Shown: piece after piece, positions 40,405-49,989 of the stretch
Numbering within the stretch: position 1 is the first letter of the stretch
How the letters are laid out: each line of letters opens with the position of its first letter
From: Proteobacteria bacterium UBA2133
GTDB lineage: Bacteria > Pseudomonadota > Gammaproteobacteria > Arenicellales > UBA868
Assembly: GCA_002327725.1 (NCBI GenBank)
Contig: DCXP01000070.1
Location: 58,536 to 122,535, forward strand
Direction: 5' to 3'
Length of the DNA stretch: 64,000 nt
Program-made: the position numbers and the translations under genes
Notes under the pieces: generated by a model
Told to the model about the DNA's origin: nothing
The model's input: the letters and a program-made list of their open reading frames with translations, nothing else
Database searches by the model: none

Positions 40405-41190
40405 TTGAAAACGCCGTCATACAGCGGTTCAGACCTGGAACCCGATGTGGATCCTGCGTCCGCTGCTCGGCGCCTTCCCAGGCACATCGCCATCATTATG
40501 GACGGCAACGGGCGCTGGGCAAAGGCCCGTGGGCAGGCACGTGTTCAAGGCCATCGGCGCGGTGTAGAGGCTGCCCGTACTGCGACCTCCTTGTGCGGTG
40601 ATGCAGGAATACCATATCTCACCCTGTTCGCATTCAGCAGCGAAAATTGGAAAAGGCCCGATGAGGAAGTCCGGTTTCTGACGCAACTGCTGGCGCTATC
40701 TCTGGAGAAGGAGCTCGACCGCCTCCACGCTAACGGCGTGAAGCTTAACGTGATTGGTGAACTGGGGTCTTTTGGGGGGAAGATCGAACGCACGATTCAA
40801 AAGGCACAGGAAAAAACTGCCGGCAACGGGGCAATGACTTTGACCATTGCGCTTAACTACGGATCGCGGCGCGAACTCGCAACGGCGGCACGGAATCTGG
40901 CCCAGTCCTGCATCGAGGGGCGCCTGCGCCCGGAGGAGATCGATGAGAGCCGCCTTGACCGGTCACTGAGCACCTACGGGCTGCCCGATCCTGACCTCTT
41001 GATCCGTACCGGAGGAGAGGTTCGTCTGAGTAATTTCCTGCTTTGGCAGTTGGCATATACTGAATTGGTCTTTTCAGATGCACTCTGGCCGGATTTTGAC
41101 AAGGCCATCTTCGACCAGGCAATTTCGACCTATCAGGGCCGGCAACGCCGGTTTGGCCATACCGGCGAGCAGATTGTCTCTCAAACCTAG
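40405..41190 (+). CDS. uppS: Undecaprenyl diphosphate synthase
   Basis: UppS makes the C55 lipid carrier for peptidoglycan and LPS. The 261-residue cis-prenyltransferase has IAIIMDGNGRWAKARG, FAFSSENWKRP and the late RTGGEVRLSNFLLWQ motif. The TTG at 40405 is chosen because GGAGG (40393-40397) lies seven bases upstream; a TTG at 40399 overlapping the frr stop is too close to that site. Confidence 0.93.
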   Translation: MKTPSYSGSDLEPDVDPASAARRLPRHIAIIMDGNGRWAKARGQARVQGHRRGVEAARTATSLCGDAGIPYLTLFAFSSENWKRPDEEVRFLTQLLALSLEKELDRLHANGVKLNVIGELGSFGGKIERTIQKAQEKTAGNGAMTLTIALNYGSRRELATAARNLAQSCIEGRLRPEEIDESRLDRSLSTYGLPDPDLLIRTGGEVRLSNFLLWQLAYTELVFSDALWPDFDKAIFDQAISTYQGRQRRFGHTGEQIVSQT

Positions 41191-41199
41191 TTTTGGCTG

Positions 41200-42015
41200 A
41201 TGCTGCGTCAGCGCTTCGTTACAGCAGTCGTGCTCGGGTCAGCGGCGATCGGGGCGATTCTTTTTCTACCCACGGAAGCCGTCTCAGGCCTGGCGGCACT
41301 GATCGGGTTCGCCGCGGGGGCAGAATGGATTGCGCTGGCACACCAGGATTCAAAAGGGTCCTGGCGCTGGTTTTATGGGTTGATCGTAGCCGTAGGGGTG
41401 CTTCTATCCTGGAAGGCTTTTGAATTCAGTGACTCGCTGGTGGTGATCGCTGCAGTGCTATGGACACTGCTTTTAATCTGGGTGGCTGGGAAAGTCTGGG
41501 CGGGTAAAGCGGGGCGGGTACCGGCCCACCCAGGTCTCGGAGCGCTGATTCTGGTCCCCGCATTAGGACTTGCTCCATACCTGCACAGCAAGCCGATTTA
41601 CGGGCCGGGTCTGCTGTTAACCGTGCTGTTGGTGATCTGGGCCGGTGATATTGGCGCCTATCTCGGGGGTCGGCGCTTCGGAAAGACCGCCCTGGCGCCG
41701 ACGATCAGCCCTGGAAAGACGCGGGAAGGCGCGTCGGTTGGGCTGATATTCGCAGTACCCACCGGACTCGCGAGCGCGTATCTGTTTTCAGTGCCCATTC
41801 CCTCGCTGTGGGTGCTTTCGGGGGCGCTCATCGTCGTAGGGATCGCCGGAATTCTTGCGGATTTGTTGGAGAGCATGGCTAAACGCAGTGCCGGGAAAAA
41901 GGACAGTGGGAGCCTGTTGCCCGGCCATGGGGGGGTGCTCGATCGTATCGACAGTATGCTCGGTGCCGTTCCCTTGTATTCTGGTCTCAGCATTCTTTTT
42001 CTCGGCGGCCACTAA
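41200..42015 (+). CDS. cdsA: Phosphatidate cytidylyltransferase
   Basis: CdsA makes CDP-diacylglycerol, the substrate of PssA (19.3 kb). The 271-residue integral membrane protein has about eight hydrophobic helices and the signature KKDSGSLLPGHGGVLDRIDS near the C-terminus. It starts 9 bases after uppS and is followed after 8 bases by dxr. Confidence 0.96.
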   Translation: MLRQRFVTAVVLGSAAIGAILFLPTEAVSGLAALIGFAAGAEWIALAHQDSKGSWRWFYGLIVAVGVLLSWKAFEFSDSLVVIAAVLWTLLLIWVAGKVWAGKAGRVPAHPGLGALILVPALGLAPYLHSKPIYGPGLLLTVLLVIWAGDIGAYLGGRRFGKTALAPTISPGKTREGASVGLIFAVPTGLASAYLFSVPIPSLWVLSGALIVVGIAGILADLLESMAKRSAGKKDSGSLLPGHGGVLDRIDSMLGAVPLYSGLSILFLGGH

Positions 42016-42023
42016 CAATACCC

Positions 42024-43247
42024 ATGCCGAATATCACCGATGTTGCGATCCTGGGCGCTACCGGGTCTATCGGAACCAGTGCGCTGAATGTGATTCGCCT
42101 GCATCCCGACCGTTTCAATGTGGTCGGACTGAGCGCCTGGCATCGGACTGAGGCTCTTGCGGCGCTTGTCGGTGAGTTATCTCCCCGGATTGCGGCGGTC
42201 TCGACGGAGCATGTAGATGCGTTTCGCGCTCAATTCCGAGGTACTGGCGGCGATGTGACATTGCTTGGCGGCTCAGCCGGCCTGAAGGCGGTTGCCGAAT
42301 ATCCCAGGGCCGATACGGTTGTCGCCGGGATATCCGGGGCTGCCGGGCTCGAATCAACTTTTGCCGCTGTCGACGCGGGAAAGCGGATTCTAATCGCCAA
42401 CAAGGAGCCTCTGGTGATGTGTGGGGGCCTCCTGCGAAAGGAAGCCAGGCGTTCCGGGGCTTGTCTGCTTCCGATTGACAGTGAGCACAACGCCATTTTC
42501 CAGTGCCTTCCCGAGGCGCTTCAGCAAAGCGTAGCAAATGGTCTCGGTGTGCGCGGGACAGATAACGGGACGGGGGTGGAGCGGCTGACCCTGACGGCCT
42601 CGGGCGGCCCTTTCCTGAGGACCAGCGCCGCTGACCTGCGACAGGTCGGCCCCAAGGATGCACTGCAGCATCCCACCTGGGATATGGGACCGAAGATTTC
42701 GGTAGATTCGGCGACCTTGATGAATAAAGGTCTGGAGCTTATCGAAGCGTGTACCCTGTTTGGGTTGGATGAAACTCAAGTTGAGGTCGTGATCCATCCG
42801 CAAAGCGCACTGCACTCCGTGGTGCATTTCTCCGATGGTTCCCTGATCGGTCAAATGGCGAACCCAGACATGCGGGTGCCGATTGCCTACGGGCTTGCTT
42901 ACCCTGAGCGGATCGCGTCCGGCGTTCACGGCTTGGACTTCATGACATTAGGGCGACTGGAGTTCGAGTCTCCGGACAGCGAACGGTTTCCGTGTCTGGA
43001 ACTCGCCCGGGCTGCCGCCCGTGAGGGGGGCAGCGTTCCCACCGCGCTGAACGCCGCAAACGAGATCGCCGTGCAGGCGTTTCTCGCCGGCAGGCTAGGA
43101 TTTTGCCAAATCCCGGTCCTGATCCGCGACATCATGGATCACCACAACAAGGTTTCGGTGAAAGAACTCGGGCAGGTACTCGAAATCGACCGAGAGGTGC
43201 GGCAAAGAGCCAGTAAAATGCTGGCGGACGGCATACCGGCGAGTTAG
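42024..43247 (+). CDS. dxr: 1-deoxy-D-xylulose 5-phosphate reductoisomerase
   Basis: Dxr makes methylerythritol phosphate, the entry to isoprenoids used by UppS. The 407-residue protein has the NADPH loop GATGSIGTSAL (9-19), NKEPLVMCGG, PIDSEHNAIFQC and MNKGLELIEA metal region. The usual later MEP genes ispD and ispF are not beside ftsB in this window. Confidence 0.97.
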   Translation: MPNITDVAILGATGSIGTSALNVIRLHPDRFNVVGLSAWHRTEALAALVGELSPRIAAVSTEHVDAFRAQFRGTGGDVTLLGGSAGLKAVAEYPRADTVVAGISGAAGLESTFAAVDAGKRILIANKEPLVMCGGLLRKEARRSGACLLPIDSEHNAIFQCLPEALQQSVANGLGVRGTDNGTGVERLTLTASGGPFLRTSAADLRQVGPKDALQHPTWDMGPKISVDSATLMNKGLELIEACTLFGLDETQVEVVIHPQSALHSVVHFSDGSLIGQMANPDMRVPIAYGLAYPERIASGVHGLDFMTLGRLEFESPDSERFPCLELARAAAREGGSVPTALNAANEIAVQAFLAGRLGFCQIPVLIRDIMDHHNKVSVKELGQVLEIDREVRQRASKMLADGIPAS

Positions 43248-43274
43248 ACCACCGTAAGCCGCTTTTGATTCGAC

Positions 43275-44636
43275 ATGGATCTTTTCAACAACATCCTCTT
43301 TTTCCTTGTGGCGGTAGCCATTCTCGTCAGCTTTCACGAATTCGGCCATTTCATCGTTGCGCGCTGGATGGGCGTGCGGGTCCTGAAGTTCTCGGTCGGA
43401 TTCGGCAAGACGGTGTGGCGCTGGCAGAAAACGCCTGCCGGGACGGAATACGCACTGGGCATGATTCCCCTCGGCGGATATGTCCGGATGCTCGACGAGC
43501 GTGAGGGCGAGGTCAGCCCCGGCGAGCGAGAGCAGGCTTTTAACCACAAACCACTGCCAAAGCGGTCGCTGATTGTTCTGGCGGGTCCTGCGGCTAACCT
43601 TCTACTCGCGGTATTGCTCTACTGGGGCATTGGGCTGATCGGAAACGACGATCTCAAACCCATTGTAGGCTCGGTGGTTCCCGGGAGTCCCGCCGAACAT
43701 GCCGGGTTTCTGCCGGGAGACACGATCGTCTCTATCGATGGACGTGATACAAAAGGCTGGTCTGAACACCGTCTCTACCTGCTCGGGCAGGTTGCCGGCA
43801 GAAACAGCATTTCCTTCCTGGTAACCAGGGACGGCGCGGGCGCACATTCAGTGATCGTCGATTTCGAGCAATCCCGGAAGGCACGTTTTGACCCGGCGGT
43901 GCTTTCGAGAGTGATCGGAATCGTCCCGAACGTTCCGGAGCCGGAAGCCAGGATAGCCGGACTGGTGGCCGGCGGTCCAGCGGATAAGGCCGGACTCAAG
44001 GTCGGCGACCACATCCTGGCGATCAACGGGGAGGGCGTTGCTCACTGGTTTGATCTGGTCGAGAAGATTTCCCAGGGAACCACCAGCGACCTGACCGTGG
44101 CCATCGAGCGCAAGGGGGTCACGCTGGAGATTCCGGTTGCCTCCGAGGCCAGCGTTGTCGACGGTAACAGGGTCTGGCGTATAGGAATCTATGGCCCGGT
44201 CAGTCCTGACCTCAGCGAGCAACTCGTTAATGTGCGCTATCCGCCACACCAGGGACTGGTGCGGGCGGTTGAGACAACCTGGCTGATGTCAGTTCTGACG
44301 GTGCGGGTTTTCTGGCAGATGTTGACGGGCAGCGCCTCGCGTGAGCACCTCAGCGGACCGATTTCAATTGCGCGGTTTGCGGGGCAATCGGCGAGCCTCG
44401 GTCTGGTTCAGTTTCTGGCCTTCCTGGCCGTGTTGAGTGTCAGTCTCGGCATTATCAATCTGCTTCCGATTCCAGTCCTCGACGGCGGACATCTTGTCTA
44501 TTTTGCCGCCGAAGGGATCCTCGGGCGGCCGTTACCAGACCAGGTTTTTCAATGGGGGCAGCAGTTTGGAATTGCGTTTATAGTGCTGCTCATGGCGTTG
44601 GCGTTTTATAATGACTTCCTCAGTTTGCTACGGTGA
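43275..44636 (+). CDS. rseP: Site-2 intramembrane protease RseP
   Basis: RseP cleaves anti-sigma factor RseA in the membrane to release the envelope-stress sigma factor. The 453-residue protein has HEFGH (21-25) in the first membrane helix, two periplasmic PDZ domains (about 125-190 and 215-285) and the third catalytic residue in VLDGGHLVYF near the C-terminus. It is directly followed by bamA, the usual link of outer-membrane assembly with stress sensing. Confidence 0.96.
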   Translation: MDLFNNILFFLVAVAILVSFHEFGHFIVARWMGVRVLKFSVGFGKTVWRWQKTPAGTEYALGMIPLGGYVRMLDEREGEVSPGEREQAFNHKPLPKRSLIVLAGPAANLLLAVLLYWGIGLIGNDDLKPIVGSVVPGSPAEHAGFLPGDTIVSIDGRDTKGWSEHRLYLLGQVAGRNSISFLVTRDGAGAHSVIVDFEQSRKARFDPAVLSRVIGIVPNVPEPEARIAGLVAGGPADKAGLKVGDHILAINGEGVAHWFDLVEKISQGTTSDLTVAIERKGVTLEIPVASEASVVDGNRVWRIGIYGPVSPDLSEQLVNVRYPPHQGLVRAVETTWLMSVLTVRVFWQMLTGSASREHLSGPISIARFAGQSASLGLVQFLAFLAVLSVSLGIINLLPIPVLDGGHLVYFAAEGILGRPLPDQVFQWGQQFGIAFIVLLMALAFYNDFLSLLR

Positions 44637-44643
44637 TTCGAAG

Positions 44644-46950
44644 ATGAGACTGTCGACACATTTATTTCGAGGCCTGGCGCCCTTAATTTTTGCGCTTAAT
44701 GCTATCTTCTTCTCCCCGCCGGCTGCCGCAGATTTCGTCGTCGACGATATCCGGGTTGAGGGGGCGCAGAATATTGAAGTTGGAACCATCTTCAATTACC
44801 TGCCTGTGAAGGTGGGCGACGTCGCCGATGAGGATCTTATCGACCAGTCCATCAAAGCGCTTTTTGCAACCGGGTTTTTCCAGGATGTCGAGATCCGTCG
44901 GCAGGAAAATGTCCTGATCGTCATTGTCGCCGAACGCCCGGCAATTGCAGGGGTCGACTACAGCGGCAACAAGGACATTGACGACGAAGCGATTGAGACC
45001 GCGCTTGCACAGGTTGGGGTGACCGAAGGGCGGATTTTCCGGGAGCCGTTGCTGGAACAACTGGTTCAGGCGATCGAGGAACGGTATTTTGCAAAAGGCC
45101 GCTACTCGGCAAAGGTGGACGCTGTCGTTACGCCGGTCGACCTCAACCGGGTTGCGATCTCGCTCACCATTGACGAAGGCAGGGTAGCCAGAATCCGCGA
45201 AATCAACATCGTTGGAAACGAGATATTCAGCGACAAGGAACTGCGATCGGAGATTTCCCTGGGTGAGGAGCGTTGGCACAGTTTCCTCTCCCAAACCGGA
45301 AGATATTCAAAAGAGGAACTCCTGGCCGATGTTGAAGCGCTCAGAAGTTTCTACCTCGACCGGGGGTACATGAACTTTGAACTCCTGTCGTCAGATGTGA
45401 CCATCAGCCAGAACAAGCAGGATATCTTTATCACCTTCTCGCTCCGCGAGGGGGATCAATTTACGGTCGGCAGCATCGATGTCGAAGGCGGGGGAGGCTT
45501 CTCCGCAAGCGATCTTCTCGATTTGATCTCCATGCCCGCCGGGCAGCCGTTTTCCCAGACGGATCTGGTCGCATCGCGATCGGCGATCGAAAGCAAACTT
45601 GCCGACCATGGATACGCGTTTGCCAATGTCAACGCAATTACTGATATCGACGAAGCCGCTCACCGCGTCGATTTTGTCTTTGCGGTAGATCCAGGACCCC
45701 TGGTTTATGTCCGGCAGATCAGCATCAGCGGCAATCAGGCAACGCTTGACGAGGTCATTCGGCGTGAGATGAGGCAGCTTGAATCCTCGGTGTTTTCTGC
45801 GGAGAAACTTCGCCGATCCCGGGAACGGATTGCCCGGCTGGGTTTCTTTGAAGACGTCAACATCGACCTCACCGCGGTTCCAGGCTCTATCGATCAGGTC
45901 GATCTTGCTGTTGTGGTCAAAGAGCGGGCCACGGGTAACTTCATGTTTGGCGCAGGCTACGACGACTCGGATGGGCTGTTCGTCATTGCGGAAGTCCACC
46001 GGGGAAACTTGTTCGGCACCGGACGTGAACTGAATGTGGCCGCCGAACTCTCCAAAGTCGATCAGACTTTCGACATTGAATACCGCAACCCCTATCACAC
46101 CGCCGCAGGGATCAGTCGTGCGTTCTTTATCAACCGGGAAAAGATTGATACCGACTCGGTAACCACCGCCGACTATACCTCTGAGACAACCGGGGGCGGC
46201 GTCCGGTACGGCATTCCAATGTCAGAATACAACGCGCTGAGTTTCAGTGCCGCAGTGGAGGAGATCCTTCTGCAATCGACCACCTCGACGCCGCCGGAAT
46301 ACCGCTCATTTATCGATCGATATCCCGACAATCTGAATCTCAATTTCTCTACCGGCTTCTCCAAGGACACGCGGGACAGCATCTTTTTTCCGCGCAGGGG
46401 ATTTTTCCGAAGGATTGCAGCGGAAGTCGGCATCCCCGGGAGCGATCTGGAATACTATAAGGTGACCGCTCGGGGCAGCTGGTACCAGCAGCTTGTCGGC
46501 CGACTCACGCTGAACGTACGCGGAGACGTCGGCTACGGCGACGGCTACGGCGATCTACAGGAATTACCTTTCTTTAAAAACTATTATGCCGGTGGCGCCA
46601 GCAGCGTGCGAGGCTTTGAGTCGCGCTCGTTAGGGCCGACTAGTACCGGTGCCGATGTTTCACCCTTGGGCGGCGGCATCAGGACCGTAGCAAATGTGGA
46701 GATGTTTTTTCCCGTCTTCGGCCTTGAGGAAGGTAACGACAAACGTCTCAGCCTGTTTGCAGATTCCGGTCAGGTGTTTTCCTCAAGCAGTGACTTCGAT
46801 CTCGGCGAGGTACGGATCAGCGTTGGAGCGGGGTTCCACTGGTTCTCGCCGGTCGGGCCGATCTCACTGACGATGGCCCAACCACTCAACGACGAGGCAG
46901 GGGATGACGTGAAGCGGGTACAGTTTACGCTGGGCTCGCTTTTAAGGTAG
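44644..46950 (+). CDS. bamA: Outer membrane protein assembly factor BamA
   Basis: BamA inserts beta-barrel proteins into the outer membrane. The 768-residue protein has a signal peptide ending SPPAAA, five POTRA domains (about 30-420; first DFVVDDIRVEGAQNIE) and a C-terminal 16-strand barrel, including VRGFESRSLGP. The final strand ends QFTLGSLLR, not in the usual aromatic residue. The ATG at 44644 is chosen; a start at 44611 would lie inside rseP. Confidence 0.96.
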   Translation: MRLSTHLFRGLAPLIFALNAIFFSPPAAADFVVDDIRVEGAQNIEVGTIFNYLPVKVGDVADEDLIDQSIKALFATGFFQDVEIRRQENVLIVIVAERPAIAGVDYSGNKDIDDEAIETALAQVGVTEGRIFREPLLEQLVQAIEERYFAKGRYSAKVDAVVTPVDLNRVAISLTIDEGRVARIREINIVGNEIFSDKELRSEISLGEERWHSFLSQTGRYSKEELLADVEALRSFYLDRGYMNFELLSSDVTISQNKQDIFITFSLREGDQFTVGSIDVEGGGGFSASDLLDLISMPAGQPFSQTDLVASRSAIESKLADHGYAFANVNAITDIDEAAHRVDFVFAVDPGPLVYVRQISISGNQATLDEVIRREMRQLESSVFSAEKLRRSRERIARLGFFEDVNIDLTAVPGSIDQVDLAVVVKERATGNFMFGAGYDDSDGLFVIAEVHRGNLFGTGRELNVAAELSKVDQTFDIEYRNPYHTAAGISRAFFINREKIDTDSVTTADYTSETTGGGVRYGIPMSEYNALSFSAAVEEILLQSTTSTPPEYRSFIDRYPDNLNLNFSTGFSKDTRDSIFFPRRGFFRRIAAEVGIPGSDLEYYKVTARGSWYQQLVGRLTLNVRGDVGYGDGYGDLQELPFFKNYYAGGASSVRGFESRSLGPTSTGADVSPLGGGIRTVANVEMFFPVFGLEEGNDKRLSLFADSGQVFSSSSDFDLGEVRISVGAGFHWFSPVGPISLTMAQPLNDEAGDDVKRVQFTLGSLLR

Positions 46951-46988
46951 TACCAAACAAGCAAATTTTACTAGCCGCAATCGAACCC

Positions 46989-47513
46989 ATGGTTAACTTC
47001 TCACGAGCCCTGCCCAGACTTGCCGGTTGCACCTTAGGTCTTTTCCTGTCCTTCTCTCAGTCCGGCTTGGCCCAGACGTCTTTTAAAATCGGTTTTGTCG
47101 ATCCCGTTCGCCTGATCGAACAGGCACCGCAGGGAGCCAGGGCTCTGGCGAGCCTTGAGGATGAATTCCGCTCTCGTGATGAAGAACTAAAACAGCGCCA
47201 TAGTCGGATTCAGGAGATGGAGGCGGATCTTGAGAAAAACATTCTGGTGATGGATGCAACGTCGGCGCAGGCCCGGCAGCGGGAAATTGAGAACCTGAAG
47301 CGGCGCCTGGCACGTTCGCAGCAGGAAGCCCGGGAAGACTACAACCTTCGCCGTAACGAGGAACTTGCAAAACTGCAGACCCTGGTTCGCGAGGTGATCG
47401 TTGAACTCGCGAGAGCGGGAGACTATGACCTGGTCGTTGAACAGGCGGTCTACGTCAGCGAGGCGATTAATATTACCGATCTCGTGCTTGAGCGCCTGGC
47501 CGAATTACCTTGA
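46989..47513 (+). CDS. skp: Periplasmic chaperone Skp/OmpH
   Basis: Skp holds unfolded outer-membrane proteins in the periplasm for BamA. The 174-residue protein has a signal peptide ending SGLAQ, an N-terminal strand FKIGFVDPVRLIEQAPQG, a long charged coiled coil (about 60-135) and a closing beta segment DLVVEQAVYVSEAINIT. No clear ribosome-binding site precedes the ATG. fabZ, not lpxD, follows. Confidence 0.92.
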   Translation: MVNFSRALPRLAGCTLGLFLSFSQSGLAQTSFKIGFVDPVRLIEQAPQGARALASLEDEFRSRDEELKQRHSRIQEMEADLEKNILVMDATSAQARQREIENLKRRLARSQQEAREDYNLRRNEELAKLQTLVREVIVELARAGDYDLVVEQAVYVSEAINITDLVLERLAELP

Positions 47514-47596
47514 AGCCGCCGCTAGGGGTCTCTCGCGCCCGCGGCGCGGACGCGCGTTCCCAAAGTCGTACTAAAACATCCAACAAGGCGTAGATT

Positions 47597-48046
47597 GTGG
47601 AAACAGAAATCGATATTCACCGAATTCGGGAAATTCTGCCTCATCGTTATCCTTTTCTGCTGGTTGACCGCGTTGTCGAGGTAACGCCCGGGGAGCGTCT
47701 CCGGGCGTTGAAAAACGTAACGGCAAACGAACCGTTCTTCGACGGCCATTTCCCGCACCGGCCGGTGTTTCCAGGCGTGCTGATGCTCGAGAGCATTGCC
47801 CAGGCGTCGGCTATCCTCGTCAGCCTGATTATCGATGCAAAGGCCAGCCGGAAGAACGTCTACCTTTTCGCCGGGGTGGACAAGGCGCGTTTCAAGGCTC
47901 CCGTCGAGCCGGGCGATCAGCTGGTCATCGATGTGTCTCTCGAAGGGCAGCGCAGTTCGCTCTGGAGATGCTCGGGAACGATCTCCGTCCAGGGAAAAAC
48001 CGTTTGCACATCGGATGTGCTGTTTACCCACAGGCCCATCGAGTGA
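47597..48046 (+). CDS. fabZ: 3-hydroxyacyl-ACP dehydratase
   Basis: FabZ dehydrates 3-hydroxyacyl-ACP in fatty acid elongation and competes with LpxA for the C14 hydroxyacyl substrate. The 149-residue hotdog protein has LPHRYPFLLVDRV and the active-site helix GHFPHRPVFPGVLMLESIAQ. It starts with GTG and its stop overlaps the lpxA start (GTGA). Confidence 0.96.
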   Translation: METEIDIHRIREILPHRYPFLLVDRVVEVTPGERLRALKNVTANEPFFDGHFPHRPVFPGVLMLESIAQASAILVSLIIDAKASRKNVYLFAGVDKARFKAPVEPGDQLVIDVSLEGQRSSLWRCSGTISVQGKTVCTSDVLFTHRPIE

Positions 48047-48825
48047 TCGACAACCGGGCAGTCGTTCACCCCGCTGCCGAACTGGCCGACGACGTTACCG
48101 TAGGTCCGTTCTCTGTCATCGAGGAAGATGTCACCATTGGACCAGGGACCGCGATTGACTCCCATGTGATTGTCCGATCGGGTTCCCGCATCGGCCGTGA
48201 TAACCACATCTACTCATTTGCCTCGATCGGAGAGGATCCCCAGTTCGCGGGTTATCAAGGCGAGCCGACGCGACTTGAGATCGGGGATACCAACGTTATC
48301 CGTGAATACGTAACGCTAAACCGCGGCTCGAGCTCTCCCCGGGGAACCGGTGTCACGAAGGTGGGCAGCAACAATTTTCTCATGGCCTATAGCCACATCG
48401 CCCATGACAGCGTCCTTGGCGACCATATCATCTTTGCCAACGGCGCCAGTCTCGCCGGGCATGTTGAGGTGGGTGACTACGCTATTTTGGGAGGGTTTAC
48501 CTTAATCCATCAGTTCTGCCGCGTTGGGCGGCACTCCTTAACCGGCATTGGGACAGTGTGTCTCCAGGATGTAGCGCCGTACCTTATCGTTTCCGGAAAC
48601 CCGGCGAAAACCTACGGAATCAATTTCCGGGGCCTGCGCCGACGCGAGTTCAGTGAGGACGCCATCGCCCAACTGCGCAAGGTGTACCGGCAACGCTTTC
48701 GGCCAAGCAACGGCAATGGCGTTCCCGGGGCCGAGCCCGAGGATGCGGCGCAGCAGAAAAACTGCAAAGAAGTCGACACCTTGCTCCAGTTTCTGTCTCA
48801 GTCAGAACGGGGCGTTACTCGCTGA
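48043..48825 (+). CDS. lpxA: UDP-N-acetylglucosamine acyltransferase
   Basis: LpxA attaches the first acyl chain in lipid A synthesis. The 260-residue protein has left-handed beta-helix repeats and the catalytic histidine in MAYSHIAHDSVLGD, followed by GGFTLIHQFCRVG. The start is GTG at 48043, overlapping fabZ by 4 bases; the open frame extends upstream only inside fabZ. Confidence 0.96.
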   Translation: MIDNRAVVHPAAELADDVTVGPFSVIEEDVTIGPGTAIDSHVIVRSGSRIGRDNHIYSFASIGEDPQFAGYQGEPTRLEIGDTNVIREYVTLNRGSSSPRGTGVTKVGSNNFLMAYSHIAHDSVLGDHIIFANGASLAGHVEVGDYAILGGFTLIHQFCRVGRHSLTGIGTVCLQDVAPYLIVSGNPAKTYGINFRGLRRREFSEDAIAQLRKVYRQRFRPSNGNGVPGAEPEDAAQQKNCKEVDTLLQFLSQSERGVTR

Positions 48826-48834
48826 GACTGCAAT

Positions 48835-49989
48835 TTGGCCTCGACCTTTCGACTCGGGGTGGTGGCTGCTGAGCCGTCCGGTGACCGACTCGGCGGTGGT
48901 GTGGTATCCGCGCTTCGAGCGCGATTGCCCGCAGTAGAACTTCGCGGCGTGGGCGGACCAGAGCTTACCGCTCATGGGTTGCAATCCATTTGCGACATCC
49001 ATGATCTGTCCATTATGGGCGTCGAAGACCTTGTCCGGAAACTCCCGCATGCCCTGGGGATCCGCCGTCGACTGTATCGTGAATTCGTCTCAGATCCGCC
49101 GGACCTTTTCCTGGGTATCGATTCGCCGGACTTTAATCTCTCGCTTGAGCGACGTCTGAGGGCGTCCGGAGTGCCGATCATCCACCTGGTGAGTCCCACC
49201 GTTTGGGCCTGGCGGAGTTATCGGGTGGCCAAAATCCGTCGGGCAGTAGACCGAATCCTGGTGCTGTTTCCCTTTGAAGAGCGCTTTTATGAAGCGCGCG
49301 GCGTCCCTGCCACCTTTGTGGGTCACCCAGCAGCACGGGAAACATCGGAACTGACCAAGACCTCAGCCCGCGCAGATCTTGGGATCAGTACCGAGACCAA
49401 AGTGGTCTCGGTACTCCCCGGCAGCCGTGAATCCGAGATTCGCCACCTTGCGAAAGTGTTCGCAGGCACCATGCGGGCGCTGGCTCTGAGCAACGCCGAA
49501 GTACAGTTTCTGGTGCCGTTTGCAAGTGAGCGTGTCCGTCAGCAGTTTCGCCAACTGACATCCCTTGAAGGCTTTGCCGACCGCGTGACCCTGGTTGACG
49601 GCAGGGCCCGCAGCTGTCTCGCCGCCAGTGATGCGGCATTACTTGCCTCCGGGACAGCGGCTCTTGAAGCGGCCCTGGTCGGTTGCCCGATGGTTGTCGC
49701 GTACCGCGTGTCCGGCCTTTCATACCGTATCGCGACTGCTCTGGCCTCCACCCGCATGGTATCCATGCCCAATCATCTTATGCCAACGCCGCTCATCCCG
49801 GAGTTTCTTCAGGATGATGCGAATGAACAGAACCTGGTTGCTGCCGTTCAGCAACTGCTCGATGACGAGGCAGCCACACAGGAGATGAGAAAGGCGCTTG
49901 GCGCGATCCAAAGCGACTTGAATATCGACACCAACAACCGGATCGTTGACGCCATGCTGGAGATGGCCCCACCCCAATCGGCGGGATGA
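48835..49989 (+). CDS. lpxB: Lipid-A-disaccharide synthase
   Basis: LpxB joins UDP-diacylglucosamine and lipid X (the product of LpxH) into the lipid A disaccharide. The 384-residue GT-B protein shows AAEPSGDRLGGG, GVGGPELTAHGL, SPTVWAWR and LPGSRESEI motifs. The start is TTG at 48835; its stop overlaps rnhB (ATGA). Confidence 0.96.
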   Translation: MASTFRLGVVAAEPSGDRLGGGVVSALRARLPAVELRGVGGPELTAHGLQSICDIHDLSIMGVEDLVRKLPHALGIRRRLYREFVSDPPDLFLGIDSPDFNLSLERRLRASGVPIIHLVSPTVWAWRSYRVAKIRRAVDRILVLFPFEERFYEARGVPATFVGHPAARETSELTKTSARADLGISTETKVVSVLPGSRESEIRHLAKVFAGTMRALALSNAEVQFLVPFASERVRQQFRQLTSLEGFADRVTLVDGRARSCLAASDAALLASGTAALEAALVGCPMVVAYRVSGLSYRIATALASTRMVSMPNHLMPTPLIPEFLQDDANEQNLVAAVQQLLDDEAATQEMRKALGAIQSDLNIDTNNRIVDAMLEMAPPQSAG

